DNA from: a candidate division WOR-3 bacterium
GTDB taxonomy: Bacteria > Hydrothermota > Hydrothermia > UBA1063
Direction of reading: 5' to 3'
Assembly: GCA_039803545.1 (NCBI GenBank)
Contig: JBDRYS010000001.1
Location: 769,866-833,865, forward strand
Length of the DNA stretch: 64,000 bases
Numbering within the stretch: position 1 is the first letter of the stretch; each line of letters starts with the position of its first letter. The position numbers and the translations under genes were made by a program. Positions 35,589 through 44,925 of this stretch are shown here, one piece after another. The notes beneath the pieces are model-generated. The model made no database searches, was not told the origin of the DNA, and saw nothing but the letters and a program-made list of their open reading frames with translations.

Positions 35589-36503
35589 ATGAAACCAATC
35601 GAAATATGGCCATTTAAAACTTTAAAAGTTGGTAGTCCATTTTTCATACATAACGTTAAAATTTACCCTGTAGAAGGACAACTGGGGCACGATGGCTTTA
35701 CCACTCTCGAGGAAGCAATTAAAGAGAACCATATCGTTCTCAAGGATATTTACGGTGTTGACCAAATATCCATTCATAACAGTGGAGGAAGTCCTGTCTT
35801 TGCCATTGACGGTGAAGAACTTCTCGGAGCAAGGCAAAACCGGATCATAAATGTGGATGCATTTATCGAGCCTCAGAGGGAATATGTGGTTCCGGTTACC
35901 TGCATTGAACAACACCGGTGGTCTGGAAGTCCCATTTTCAGCGAAGGTGGATTTACAATAACCCCCTCCCTAAGAAGTACCTTAGCTCAAACCGTCAAAA
36001 CCTCCCTCGAAAAAAAGCAGGGATTTAAGAGCAACCAGTCACTAATCTGGTCACAGATCGACAGCACCCTCAAAGCAACAAAGATAAGTAGTATGACCAG
36101 TTCCTTCCATGACATTTACAAATCCCTTAATGATGTGATTGAAGAATTTATGGAAGGATTTGACACCATCGAAAATTCCATCGGATTTTTAGCATACGTA
36201 AAGGATGAATTCATAGGATGCGACATCTTCGGTTCAAACTCGACCTACAGAAAATTCGAGAAAAAATTGTTAAAAAGTTACGTTCTCGATGGATACATCC
36301 GGAGATATGTTAAAGGTCCCGCTTTGCCCGCATCGCCTGAAGAGGTAATGAACCTCGTGGGCGAAACAACGGTAAAAAAACATAAATCGCCGACAGAAGG
36401 GGAAGTTTTAATAGGAGGCAAAGAAGGCCTAATTACAAAGATATTCCACCTCCAAGGTAATCTCTTACATGCAGCTGCTTTCCCCGTTGGAACAAGCTCT
36501 TGA
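35589..36503 (+). CDS. ARPP-1 family (DUF6569-type) protein
   Basis: 304 residues. The blocks AIDGEELLGARQNRIIN, VPVTCIEQHRW, the SNQSLIWSQI helix and GFLAYVKDEFIGCDIF match the ARPP-1 domain family (named from association with ADP-ribosyl-glycohydrolase and rhodanese-phosphatase genes), of unknown function. No signal peptide. It lies 15 bp after the tandem GGDEF-NTPase-TPR genes but has its own promoter, so linkage to them is only positional. It converges on the Nudix gene with 7 bp between stops. Confidence 0.85.
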   Translation: MKPIEIWPFKTLKVGSPFFIHNVKIYPVEGQLGHDGFTTLEEAIKENHIVLKDIYGVDQISIHNSGGSPVFAIDGEELLGARQNRIINVDAFIEPQREYVVPVTCIEQHRWSGSPIFSEGGFTITPSLRSTLAQTVKTSLEKKQGFKSNQSLIWSQIDSTLKATKISSMTSSFHDIYKSLNDVIEEFMEGFDTIENSIGFLAYVKDEFIGCDIFGSNSTYRKFEKKLLKSYVLDGYIRRYVKGPALPASPEEVMNLVGETTVKKHKSPTEGEVLIGGKEGLITKIFHLQGNLLHAAAFPVGTSS

Positions 36504-36510
36504 GGTTTTA

Positions 36511-37014
36511 CTAACCTTTATCCACGGAAAAATTTGAAAATTCTTTTAAAAGTTCCTTCTCATTAACCAAATTAAGTTCCGATTTTATAAGCTTATCTTC
36601 GTTGAAGTAGTAATTTGCGATAAAGTAATTCCCCTTAATTACATGGGGAAGCCACTCCCTATCGTCCTCCCACATCTCATCGTAGGGGATTTCACTTAGA
36701 TTGAACCATTTAGGATAAACTTCTTCGCTCTCAGAAATTTCACCTTTGAACTGGGATGTCCTAAAGACGCAGACTTCCCAATCTTTCCCGTAAACGTTGT
36801 AAAAGTAAATAATCCCATGGAGTTTTACATCCGTGACATCTATTCCAACCTCTTCTTTTGCTTCCCTTATTACTCCTTCTACAGGTGATTCATCATCGGC
36901 AATCTTGCCACCAACTCCATTCCACTTTCCCTTGCCATGGCCCCTCTTCTTGTAAACCAGTAAGATCTTACCCTCTTTCACGATATAAAGTAAGGTCGCT
37001 TTAATAGGCTTCAT
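36511..37014 (-). CDS. Nudix hydrolase, MutT/8-oxo-dGTPase-like
   Basis: 167 residues. The Nudix box is complete: GGKIADDESPVEGVIREAKE followed by EVGID, with the catalytic glutamates in place. LLVYKKRGHGKGKWNGVGG is typical of MutT/NUDT1-like enzymes that hydrolyse oxidised dNTPs, and EVYPKWFNLSEIPYDEMWEDD is the usual later block. The C-terminal 20 residues are extra. It overlaps the YfiM-like gene by 4 bp and ends the operon that begins at 41493. Confidence 0.88.
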   Translation of the reverse strand: MKPIKATLLYIVKEGKILLVYKKRGHGKGKWNGVGGKIADDESPVEGVIREAKEEVGIDVTDVKLHGIIYFYNVYGKDWEVCVFRTSQFKGEISESEEVYPKWFNLSEIPYDEMWEDDREWLPHVIKGNYFIANYYFNEDKLIKSELNLVNEKELLKEFSNFSVDKG

Positions 37015-37274
37015 AAAAGTAAACCCAATGCAACACCTGCCAGATCATAAATAAGGTCTTTGAAACTGAAAAAGGTCTTCTTAACTTTTTTGTCGTAAAC
37101 TTCTTTTCCCACAGATAGAGTCACAACAATAGCAGCGGAATATCTCCTGTCTATACCTGCCTGCATCGACGACTTAGTCAAAACATAAGCGGTTGCAAAA
37201 TGCCTGACCTTATCTTTCGCCCACCACGGGTCACTTTGAGCAAATAAAACTACGCAAAGAAGCAGGCTACCCAT
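37011..37274 (-). CDS. YfiM/DUF2279-like small envelope protein
   Basis: 87 residues with a short N-terminal signal or anchor segment. The pattern WAKDKVRHFATAYVL, then SVGKEVYDKK, then SFKDLIYDLAGVALGLLL, matches the YfiM/DUF2279 group of small envelope proteins of unknown function. It overlaps both neighbours, by 4 and 8 bp. Confidence 0.75.
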   Translation of the reverse strand: MGSLLLCVVLFAQSDPWWAKDKVRHFATAYVLTKSSMQAGIDRRYSAAIVVTLSVGKEVYDKKVKKTFFSFKDLIYDLAGVALGLLL

Positions 37275-38081
37275 TCAATATCTCGCCGTACAAATCGATT
37301 CTTCTATCATTAAATACGTTATTCAAGGCTGTAACATTCTTATTTTCCGCCTCTTTTAAATCAACTTCAACGATTTTTACCTCCTCATCCCCTTCACCAC
37401 TTTGAGCAAGGATTTCACCCTTTGGGCTAACTATTTGGCTCATCCCTGTAAATTGTAGAGATTCGCCATCAGAAGCCCTTTCAAATCCAGTTCGATTTGC
37501 AACAATGGAAAAAACTCTATTCTCCACAGACCTTATAAACATACCCTTTTGACCCAAGCCAGGGAGCACTAAATTTGCTGAAAGTGCAAATAAATGAACC
37601 CCCTTTAAAGCAAGTACTCTTGAAAACTCAGGGAAAAACCAATCGAAGCACACCATCATGCCGATCTTAGCACCCTTATGCTCCACGATGACCGGCCCCG
37701 TGTCCCCAGGAGCAAATACGAGTTTTTCTTTGAAAAAAAGGTGGCTTTTTCTATAAACCACAATCTCTCCAGAGGGCAAAAAGGCATATTGACTGTTGTA
37801 AAGCTTAACGCCGGCCTTTTCAGGAAAACCACATAGGATTAATGCATTCTTTTGCATTGCAAGTTCCTTCAAAAACTGAGCAGGCCTGCTTCTAAAACCC
37901 TCGTCAGCATAGGGGAGAATTTCTTCCGGTTTTATGTAAAAATAACCGGAAAAGGCCAGTTCAGGAAGTACAAGGATATCAAATTCCTTATCCTTTAGCA
38001 AACCCTCAACCTTTTCAATATTTTTTTTTCAGGATTACCCTTTTCTGGGAAATATTGCAAATAGCCAATTAAAAAATTCAT
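37267..38081 (-). pseudogene. carbon-nitrogen hydrolase (nitrilase superfamily) with a frameshift in an A9 run
   Basis: The catalytic triad is intact: E in VLPELAFSGY, K in YRKSHLF and C in MVCFDWFFPEF. The true start is the ATG at 38081, which overlaps the M24 peptidase stop (ATGA). It reads MNFLIGYLQYFPEKGNPEKK and then leaves the frame at nine A's (T9 at 38021-38029 on the plus strand). With ten A's, or by polymerase slippage, the frame runs on into NIEKVEGLLKDKEFD and the rest, giving a normal 271 residues. Downstream genes are intact, so this is either a recent mutation, a homopolymer sequencing error or a slippage site. The amide substrate is unknown. Confidence 0.8.
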
Positions 38082-39217
38082 AACACAGTTAATTCCTGAG
38101 GAAAGGGTATTAAGGTTTTAGCGCCTTCCTTTTCAATTAGGAAAGTATCTTCGATTCCCATTATTCCAAAAGATCTGTCGAAGATTTTTGGCTCTACAGC
38201 AACCACCATACTTTGCTCTAATTGTAATGAAAACCCCTTTGCGATAAAGGGAAATTCGTCCACCTCAAGCCCCACACCATGGCCTATAAACTTCACTCTA
38301 TCCTGTCCAGTCCCCATAAATAGATTGCCCATTCCAAGGGAATCTGCGTAGGATAAAGTCTTGGTGTAGATATCCTCGCAAACATTTCCAGGTACGAGTA
38401 AATCCCTTACGAATCGAAAAATCGAAATTAGTTTCTCCCAATAATCCTTAATCTCGTCACTCACCTCACCATAAATAAAGGTCCTCGTTGCATCAGCGAT
38501 GTAACCATCGTAATTTATCATCACATCTACTGTAAAAGGTTTACCAGACTCAATTTTTTTTAGGGAAGCGCCCTGTGGAAAGGCCTCCGAGATACCCCTA
38601 CCTCCCGTGGGCGCATCGAGATAGGATGGGAAGAAGGCATCATCGCCTTGAATAATGTGGGAAAAGGACGCCTCATTCCCAAAGGAGTGCATTCTATAAA
38701 CACCGAGATTCCCGAGTTTTTTTGAAAAATACTCAAGCTCTAAAAGTAAATCAAACTCCGTCATTACCGGGGTAAAAACCTCTCTTGCCCTCTCAAACAC
38801 CCTACCCACAATCTCACCCGCCCTCTTGATTTTTTCAATCTCAACCTCGACCTTTTTCATTCTGATAAGGCGGATTTCATTGGATATATCAAAAACTTCT
38901 CTAATTCCAAAGGTTGAAACTATCTTCAATACGGTGTTATAAGGTATTGAATCCAGCTCAAGCCCTACATTATTAAGGGGAAGTGATATAAACGGCTTTA
39001 TATCCTTGAAGGAGTTAATGTAAACAACTTCAGCCTTCGAATTAAGGGACCTCTCTTTCGGCCTCCTTACAAAAAGTACAGGCTTTTCGCCACCAATGTA
39101 AAGCAAACCATTCACGTAAGCCCCCGTAAAGTAAAAGATGTTAAGAGGCTTCAGAACAAAAATAGCATCCAAAGATTTATCCTCAAGGAGTTTAAAAAGT
39201 CTATCAATGCGCCCCAT
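38078..39217 (-). CDS. M24 family metallopeptidase (Xaa-Pro aminopeptidase-like)
   Basis: 379 residues. The N-terminal creatinase-like domain is followed by the pita-bread catalytic domain (from about residue 130). The five metal ligands are visible: two D in VDVMINYDGYIADATRTF, H in FIGHGVGLEVDE, E in VAVEPKIF and E in GIEDTFLI. It cleaves an N-terminal residue before proline or a related bond. The exact specificity is not evident. It overlaps the reductase gene by 14 bp and the nitrilase gene by 4 bp. Confidence 0.88.
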   Translation of the reverse strand: MGRIDRLFKLLEDKSLDAIFVLKPLNIFYFTGAYVNGLLYIGGEKPVLFVRRPKERSLNSKAEVVYINSFKDIKPFISLPLNNVGLELDSIPYNTVLKIVSTFGIREVFDISNEIRLIRMKKVEVEIEKIKRAGEIVGRVFERAREVFTPVMTEFDLLLELEYFSKKLGNLGVYRMHSFGNEASFSHIIQGDDAFFPSYLDAPTGGRGISEAFPQGASLKKIESGKPFTVDVMINYDGYIADATRTFIYGEVSDEIKDYWEKLISIFRFVRDLLVPGNVCEDIYTKTLSYADSLGMGNLFMGTGQDRVKFIGHGVGLEVDEFPFIAKGFSLQLEQSMVVAVEPKIFDRSFGIMGIEDTFLIEKEGAKTLIPFPQELTVL

Positions 39218-40127
39218 AAAGTTCCTCCATCCTGGTGATTAGCTCATATATCATCTGATTTAAGGGAATATCGATTCCATGCTTCTTTGCTAAACGAAGA
39301 AGGTATCCATTTATGTAATCAATCTCGGTTTTTTTCTTCTTTTCAAGATCTTGAAGCATAGAACACTTGTTCTCTGAAGTTGCCTTTATAACTGATTTCA
39401 AATCTTCCAGTACTTGTGATGGACTTAATGAAATACCCTCGTAAGATAACACCTTTAGGGCCTCATTAATCAAACCGAGTACTGTTTCTGTATGTAACAT
39501 TTTGATGAGATAACCATTCTTCACCTTTAAAATCGAGGCAAGGGGATTTATAACGCTGTTTATAACAAGCTTTTCGTACAAAACAGTCATAGCCCCAAAA
39601 GAAACGGTAGCAGGTATCCCTGATGAGTTTAATAGTTCTGCAAATTTCTGCATAGATTCTCGGGTCGCAGTGAGGGACGTTACAACATTTTCTACATTGC
39701 CATCACTTACATTTCTTATTTTGTGCAAATCAAAGGCATAAAGGCCTTCCCTTATGGAAAGGATTAAGTGATCCTCACCAAACATCTGAGAGGCCTTAAA
39801 GTGAGATTCAATGCCATTCTGAACAGTCACTATGTAATTGAAATTAAAATGCCTTTCCTTTAGGTCGCCAAGAATTTGAAGTGCCTCTCTCGTTTTGGTC
39901 GCAAGGATGAAATAATCTGTATCGATCTCCATTAAATCTTCGTAAACATAGCAAGGAACTTTGATCACATAACGTTTATCCTTCTGAAAATATTCAATCC
40001 CTTCAACTTCTATCAATCGCTTATTGGACCTCTTGCTAACAATGGCTTCAACTGTATTCCCCGCTAAGGCGAGCTTCGATATAAGATACCCTCCAACTGA
40101 ACCCACACCGAGAACAATAAATTTCAT
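39204..40127 (-). CDS. ketopantoate reductase family protein (PanE/ApbA-like)
   Basis: 307 residues. N-terminal NADP-binding VLGVGSVGGYLISKLALAG, YFILATKTREALQIL and VTVQNGIESH are family blocks, and the C-terminal helical domain has KLVINSVINPLASIL, where the family carries a catalytic Lys and Asn. It may reduce 2-dehydropantoate in coenzyme A synthesis, but no other pan genes are nearby and paralogues with other substrates exist. Confidence 0.82.
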   Translation of the reverse strand: MKFIVLGVGSVGGYLISKLALAGNTVEAIVSKRSNKRLIEVEGIEYFQKDKRYVIKVPCYVYEDLMEIDTDYFILATKTREALQILGDLKERHFNFNYIVTVQNGIESHFKASQMFGEDHLILSIREGLYAFDLHKIRNVSDGNVENVVTSLTATRESMQKFAELLNSSGIPATVSFGAMTVLYEKLVINSVINPLASILKVKNGYLIKMLHTETVLGLINEALKVLSYEGISLSPSQVLEDLKSVIKATSENKCSMLQDLEKKKKTEIDYINGYLLRLAKKHGIDIPLNQMIYELITRMEELYGAH

Positions 40128-41014
40128 ATTACAACCTTAAGTGAGGCAGGCTTAACGGTAATCTTTATATTTCTCAGATTTTGTGCAAGTTCGCCATCTA
40201 ATTGAAGATTAAACGGATTATTGGACCTTACAGTAATCACATCTGACTTTAAGTATGTAACCTCTGGAAGGGTGACGTGTCTTCCTTTAAAAGCTTTGTA
40301 AAAATTAGTGAAAAACCTCATCGGTCTTAAAGGCCCTATGATGGAAATATCCAGCTTACCGTCCCTTAAACTTGCCTTAGGGAACAATCTGAACCCGCCT
40401 CCGAGATATTGCCCATTACCCACGTTAAAGAGCAAAAATCTGCCAGAAAGGGATATTTCGCCATTATTCAAAAAGACTTCCAATTCCGTACCTTTGAATT
40501 GCAAAAAGGTAAGCAAAACTGCGCTTGTATAAAGAAAATCCCCTTTAAGTAGCTTGATTTTCTTCATGTTATTGAGGACTTCTGAATCAAAGCCTATCCC
40601 CATACCGTTAATGAAATACCTTTTTATATTCTCGCCTTCTAAAAGCCCCACATCGATGCTGAGCGTCCTCTCAGAAAGTAAATGTTTTTCTAAAATGGTA
40701 TCATATTTTTGGCGAGGGTAAAAAAATTTGACAAAATCATTCCCTGTTCCAAGAGGTAACGGTAGGATAGGAAGCTCACTTCCTACAAGGGCTTGTGCCA
40801 CCTCATTTACCGTACCATCGCCCCCCAAAACCAAAATCTTTTCGAACTTTCCAGAATCCTTAATCTCTTTTGCCATTCGCGTTGCCTCACCGGGAGCTTT
40901 TGTTATGAACACTTCATAGGCTAATCCCAATTTTCTAATAATCTTTTCAACCTCTGGAAGCTTTGTAAGAGCATTCCCCCTACCTGCTATTGGATTAACA
41001 ATTAGAGCAATCAT
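40124..41014 (-). CDS. diacylglycerol kinase-type lipid kinase
   Basis: 296 residues. LIVNPIAGRGNALTKL and VLGGDGTVNEVAQAL are the ATP-site motifs of the DAGK catalytic domain; LPLGTGNDFVKFF and YFINGMGIGFDSEV follow, then the C-terminal beta domain. It phosphorylates diacylglycerol or a similar lipid. It overlaps neighbours on both sides by 4 bp. Confidence 0.9.
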   Translation of the reverse strand: MIALIVNPIAGRGNALTKLPEVEKIIRKLGLAYEVFITKAPGEATRMAKEIKDSGKFEKILVLGGDGTVNEVAQALVGSELPILPLPLGTGNDFVKFFYPRQKYDTILEKHLLSERTLSIDVGLLEGENIKRYFINGMGIGFDSEVLNNMKKIKLLKGDFLYTSAVLLTFLQFKGTELEVFLNNGEISLSGRFLLFNVGNGQYLGGGFRLFPKASLRDGKLDISIIGPLRPMRFFTNFYKAFKGRHVTLPEVTYLKSDVITVRSNNPFNLQLDGELAQNLRNIKITVKPASLKVVI

Positions 41015-41493
41015 TTGACCCTTATAATGATTAAATCCTTCTCACCCGTTTTATTTATACGCGCGAAGACCTTATCTACATTCAGCCCCTGTGAAATTAG
41101 TTGCCTTTTTATAGCAAGAGCTCTATTAACTTGCAATTGGCCACCCGGGAAAAGAACAATTTCGATGGTATCATAAGGGATCGCGGAAAGGGATCTGGAG
41201 ATTTCTTCAAGACGCGATATAGCGCTCCTTGTTAGCCTATCGGAATTTTTCACAAAAAAATCCTCAATTTTGTATTTTACCTCATAGGGCAAATTTACTG
41301 TCCTTTCGGTTTTCCGAACTTCCGATATACCTTTGGGCAACAGCTTAAGTAAACTATCCCTCAACACTTGGTTTTCTTTGGTCAAAGTTTCAAGCCGATT
41401 GATTTCGGGAATATATTTAAATTGGTAAAAGTAAAGAAAGTACCCCAAAAGGCCAACGGTCGCTACAAAAAAAAACCATCCAAGCTTTTTCAT
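41011..41493 (-). CDS. membrane-anchored protein with OmpA/MotB-like C-terminal domain
   Basis: 160 residues from the ATG at 41493. This start is preferred over ATGs at 41508 and 41514 because TATAAT lies exactly 6 bp before it and the longer forms would sit in the promoter. One N-terminal helix, a short coiled coil (about 30-50), then a divergent OmpA-like fold (DRLTRSAISRLEEISRSL, TIEIVLFPGG, VNRALAIKRQLISQGLN). The usual D and R peptidoglycan contacts are partly changed, so binding to cell wall is uncertain. Confidence 0.7.
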   Translation of the reverse strand: MKKLGWFFFVATVGLLGYFLYFYQFKYIPEINRLETLTKENQVLRDSLLKLLPKGISEVRKTERTVNLPYEVKYKIEDFFVKNSDRLTRSAISRLEEISRSLSAIPYDTIEIVLFPGGQLQVNRALAIKRQLISQGLNVDKVFARINKTGEKDLIIIRVK

Positions 41494-41499
41494 AGCAAA

Positions 41500-41528
41500 A
41501 TTATACATAAACATAATGGGTCAATCAA
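41500..41528 (-). promoter_or_regulatory. promoter of the 41493-36511 operon, probably leaderless
   Basis: On the minus strand TTGATT, 17 bp, TATAAT, then 6 bp (TTTGCT) to the ATG at 41493. No ribosome-binding site. Divergent from the rlpA promoter. Confidence 0.7.
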
Positions 41529-41541
41529 ACAGCGAGAAACT

Positions 41542-41570
41542 TTGACAAGCCAGCCAAAATATCTTATCAT
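41542..41570 (+). promoter_or_regulatory. rlpA promoter, near-leaderless
   Basis: TTGACA (41542-41547), 17 bp, TATCAT (41565-41570), then 9 bp to the ATG at 41580, giving a leader of about 2-3 bases. Confidence 0.7.
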
Positions 41571-41579
41571 TAAGGATAG

Positions 41580-41963
41580 ATGATATCTTTTAAAACTTCT
41601 CCTTTAATCTTTATCGCAATTATACTTTTAGCCTCAGCTTGTGCACCGAGAATAAAACCAAAGACTTTCACTCAAGTAGGCTATGCTTCCTTTTATGGAA
41701 AAGAATTCAAAGGGAGAAAAACTGCATCGGGCGAAAGATACGACCCCGGTAAGTTAACGGCTGCCCATCCCACTCTACCCTTTAATACCTATGTTAAAGT
41801 AACCAACTTAGAAAATGGAAAATCTGTAGTAGTGAGAATAAACGATAGAGGCCCACACAAAAAGGGAAGGATTGTGGACCTATCAGAAAAGGCTGCAGAA
41901 ATATTAGATATGAAAACTAAAGGTACAGTTTTAGTAAGACTGGAGGTCGTTGCATGGCCATAA
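41580..41963 (+). CDS. rlpA: RlpA-like lipoprotein (double-psi beta-barrel)
   Basis: 127 residues. A lipoprotein signal ends in LASAC, and the rest is one RlpA double-psi beta-barrel: [54 protein letters not shown]. RlpA cleaves glycan strands lacking stem peptides at the division septum. The SPOR domain of longer homologues is absent. It overlaps the next gene by 10 bp. Confidence 0.92.
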   Translation: MISFKTSPLIFIAIILLASACAPRIKPKTFTQVGYASFYGKEFKGRKTASGERYDPGKLTAAHPTLPFNTYVKVTNLENGKSVVVRINDRGPHKKGRIVDLSEKAAEILDMKTKGTVLVRLEVVAWP

Positions 41964-42874
41964 AATTAATAAAATACCCTCTCAACGATAGCTTAGAGCT
42001 TCTTAACTTCAAAGAAAAGATAGAAACTGTCAGACAGAAATACGGCGCTAAAAATCCCTTTACCGATACTAACCTACTCGTGGCTTGCCTCGATACCATA
42101 GGCGCAGAAGAGGCCTACTTAGCATTCTTTCAAGATGAAGAGGTACCTACAGATTTTATAATTCTTAAAAATTCCCAGAGCAGCCTTTTCAGAACTCCCA
42201 TACCTCCAGAGTTTCCTCACTTTTATAACCTTTCAATGGAAGAAATCATCAACCTCATAAAATCAGAGTTTGGTGAAGTCCTTTTGACCAATGTACTTTT
42301 CAAAAATCCAAACCCTGAACTTTTTAAAACCTCACCCTTAGGCACATCACTGACCGTAAAACATTACTGGAAATTACAGGTACCCGAAGATTTCGATCGT
42401 TGGGTGTACAAAGTAAAGCCCAAAAATCAAGAGAAATTTAGCAAAATAATAAAAGAATATTCCAAAGGAAGAATCGAAGCGGTATCTATATTAGACCCCC
42501 TTGAGGTGCAGCAAAGAGTAGATTTAGCTTTAAACAAAAAAACTGATCTTCCCCTTTTATCAAAAAATCTACTCACTACAATGCTATTAGAACTCCAAAC
42601 CGTAGGCTTCAAGTTCGAATACACCGCCATACATATAGAAGGGTGGGAAGTTGGTGCAATGCTCAGCTTCCTCTACCGGAATTCACTTTACGTCTTGTCT
42701 TTATGGACATTCTTTGAAAATTCGAAATATGAAGTTGAAGATCTCCTTATATTGAATGCATTAAAAGAAGCCTCAAATAACAAAGTCAGCGAAATTTTCA
42801 TCCTCCAGGACTTAAATTTAAAGGCAATTCCAGCAGAAGAGGTAACTCTCTTCGATTTTTATCTCTCAAAATGA
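41954..42874 (+). CDS. unknown protein, possibly of the acyltransferase (BioF2/GNAT-like) fold
   Basis: 306 residues, no signal peptide. The segment [20 protein letters not shown] resembles the start of BioF2/CelD-type acetyltransferase domains, and the later alternation of strands and helices ([32 protein letters not shown]) fits a GNAT-like half. This is a fold-level impression only. It is translationally coupled to rlpA, and its 3' end overlaps the convergent LD-carboxypeptidase gene by 16 bp. Confidence 0.65.
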   Translation: MAIKLIKYPLNDSLELLNFKEKIETVRQKYGAKNPFTDTNLLVACLDTIGAEEAYLAFFQDEEVPTDFIILKNSQSSLFRTPIPPEFPHFYNLSMEEIINLIKSEFGEVLLTNVLFKNPNPELFKTSPLGTSLTVKHYWKLQVPEDFDRWVYKVKPKNQEKFSKIIKEYSKGRIEAVSILDPLEVQQRVDLALNKKTDLPLLSKNLLTTMLLELQTVGFKFEYTAIHIEGWEVGAMLSFLYRNSLYVLSLWTFFENSKYEVEDLLILNALKEASNNKVSEIFILQDLNLKAIPAEEVTLFDFYLSK

Positions 42875-43695
42875 ACCTTTAAAATGTTTTTATCTGCGTC
42901 AAACTCACAAACCTTGCCAATGGGGAACGGCAAATTCCTCTCACCATGCCCTCCAGGGAAATTTGTGCTAAAAGGTATATTGTTCTTTCTGAAAAAGTTT
43001 ATATACACATCATAACCAACGTCGCTAAAGCCAACAATTACAGCCTTTATTTTTTGAAAAACTCCTGAATATTTTAAGAAATAAAGCATCCTATCCACCC
43101 GATATTCTGCCTCATTATGTTCCTCTAGAAAAAGGATGGCGTCATCGAGATCCGGAAAAAATTTGGTGCCCACAAGGAGAGAAAAGCAAGTCAAATTCCC
43201 ACCATAGATTTTTCCAAGAAACCTACCGCCAGAAGAGTCACCTTCCCATTGAACTTCATAAGGTATTTTGTTAACAGCTCTCTCCAAGTACAGGAAATGT
43301 TCATCTTCTCCCTTCGAAAGATTTGTCGCCAGCATTGGGCCATGAAAAACATTAAGATTTTCAAAGGAGGAGAGATAATTTAAAACAAAGGTTAAATCGC
43401 TGAAGCCAATTACAGTTTTGCGAACTGAAGAAAAGTTCAATTGGGAAATCCTCTCCAAAATCCGGGACAATCCGTATCCGCCTCTGGAAGGTATAATCAC
43501 TGAAGAATTGGATTCAAAAAATGCCCATCTAAAATCTGAGAACCTTTCTTCGTCTGAACTCTCATTGAGTCCCCTTTCACCCAGTAAATTAGGAGACAAT
43601 TCTACTTCAAAACCACGGCCTTTTAAGTTTTGAATAGCTTTCTTTAAAAGCTCCTCATTGGGTTTTGAAGAGGGAGAAAAGGTTGCAATCCGCAT
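42859..43695 (-). CDS. S66 family LD-carboxypeptidase
   Basis: 278 residues. RGGYGLSRIL, the nucleophile serine in IGFSDLTFVLNY, the Glu in LFLEEHNEAEYRVDRML and the His in FPGGHGERNLPFPIG give the Ser-Glu-His set of LdcA/MccF enzymes. It removes D-alanine from tetrapeptides during cell-wall recycling; relatives (MccF) cleave microcin-type compounds. It follows the GlmU-like gene with no gap. Confidence 0.9.
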   Translation of the reverse strand: MRIATFSPSSKPNEELLKKAIQNLKGRGFEVELSPNLLGERGLNESSDEERFSDFRWAFFESNSSVIIPSRGGYGLSRILERISQLNFSSVRKTVIGFSDLTFVLNYLSSFENLNVFHGPMLATNLSKGEDEHFLYLERAVNKIPYEVQWEGDSSGGRFLGKIYGGNLTCFSLLVGTKFFPDLDDAILFLEEHNEAEYRVDRMLYFLKYSGVFQKIKAVIVGFSDVGYDVYINFFRKNNIPFSTNFPGGHGERNLPFPIGKVCEFDADKNILKVHFER

Positions 43696-44925
43696 TTACA
43701 GAGAAAAGTCCCTTCTTTCGTCTTCAGTGAGAGAGAATACCTTTTCAATGAGCTTCAAGTATGCTTCACTGGGGTTGATATTTCTTCTTTGCATCATTCT
43801 CTTCGCTGTTTCTATTGCCTTTTCTAAATCATGAATCTGCCATTCCCTTCCGCCTCCCCAGAAAAAAGAGGGAATAAACTTCGGATGATATCCACTTCCA
43901 AATAGGTTGGTAAACACTCCAACAATCGTCCCAGAATTTAGCATGGTATTTATACCTGTCTTCACATGATCTGCAAAAAAGGTGCCTATAAACTGAGAAG
44001 CTGTATCCCATTCGCTCTTTCTGTATCTCAATCTTATTGTAGAGTAATTATTTTTAAGGTCACTGGTCACCGTATCAGCACCTAAGTTTACCCAGGAAGA
44101 TACGTAAGAGTGCCCCAAAAAGCCGTCATGTTGCTTGTTTGAGTAGGAGTGAAAAATTGATGACTCAACTTCTCCTCCTACTTTACAAATGGGACCAATT
44201 GTTGTGTTTTTGAAGATTTTACTGAAGGGCTTAATCAAAACACCCTCTCCCAAAAAGGCAGGACCCTCGATATACACGAAAGGAGAAACTACTGCATTTT
44301 TTTCTATAACAACAGGACCTTCAGTAGCATCAATAAATACGTAAGGGAATATTTTTGCCTCGTCCGATATAAAAACGGCATCCCCTAAAACTCTTAAATC
44401 CGCAGGAATCCTTAAATAGGAACGCTCATAAAATCTTGAAAAATCCTGACTTATAAATGTGCCATTATGGATTATGAGGTCTTCAAGCCTCCTTAAAACC
44501 TCAACTTCCTTAACCTTTTTCCAAAACTGAACTTTCGTTACCAGTTCTTTTAACTCGGAAAAGTTTAACCCATCTGGCAGCTCTAAAGCAAAGGATAGAA
44601 CAACTCCTTCTTCGTCAACATACCCTTCTCCAGGGTTAATCTCAGTAAGTGTAGAAATCATCCTCTGATAAGGGTTCAATCTGGAGTTAAGAAACACGCA
44701 AATTCCACCGGGCAAACTGTTCACTTTAACCTGCGGATATAACGAGTGAGCGTAATCCTTTAAAAAATCCCTCACGATTATGCCGTCAATATTCGTAAGA
44801 ACCTTTTCCCACTTCTCATATAATGTTGAAATGCCAATACGCAAATTCAGAAAGGGATTTAACCATACGAGAGGCAAAAAGCCATTCACCCCTTCATCCT
44901 CAAATAAAATGTAGGATCTTCTCAC
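43696..44925 (-). CDS. GlmU-like protein: degenerate nucleotidyltransferase plus left-handed beta-helix
   Basis: 409 residues. The N-terminal 180 residues resemble the putative sugar-nucleotidyltransferase domain (NTP_transf_4) but lack the classical G-G-x-G-T-R loop. Residues about 190-360 are hexapeptide repeats, with the distinctive KQHDGFLGHSYVSSWVNLGA and NYSTIRLRY block seen in Bacteroidota GlmU-like proteins. It could modify an activated sugar. The reaction is not established. It overlaps the CDP-alcohol phosphatidyltransferase gene by 4 bp. Confidence 0.8.
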   Translation of the reverse strand: MRRSYILFEDEGVNGFLPLVWLNPFLNLRIGISTLYEKWEKVLTNIDGIIVRDFLKDYAHSLYPQVKVNSLPGGICVFLNSRLNPYQRMISTLTEINPGEGYVDEEGVVLSFALELPDGLNFSELKELVTKVQFWKKVKEVEVLRRLEDLIIHNGTFISQDFSRFYERSYLRIPADLRVLGDAVFISDEAKIFPYVFIDATEGPVVIEKNAVVSPFVYIEGPAFLGEGVLIKPFSKIFKNTTIGPICKVGGEVESSIFHSYSNKQHDGFLGHSYVSSWVNLGADTVTSDLKNNYSTIRLRYRKSEWDTASQFIGTFFADHVKTGINTMLNSGTIVGVFTNLFGSGYHPKFIPSFFWGGGREWQIHDLEKAIETAKRMMQRRNINPSEAYLKLIEKVFSLTEDERRDFSL

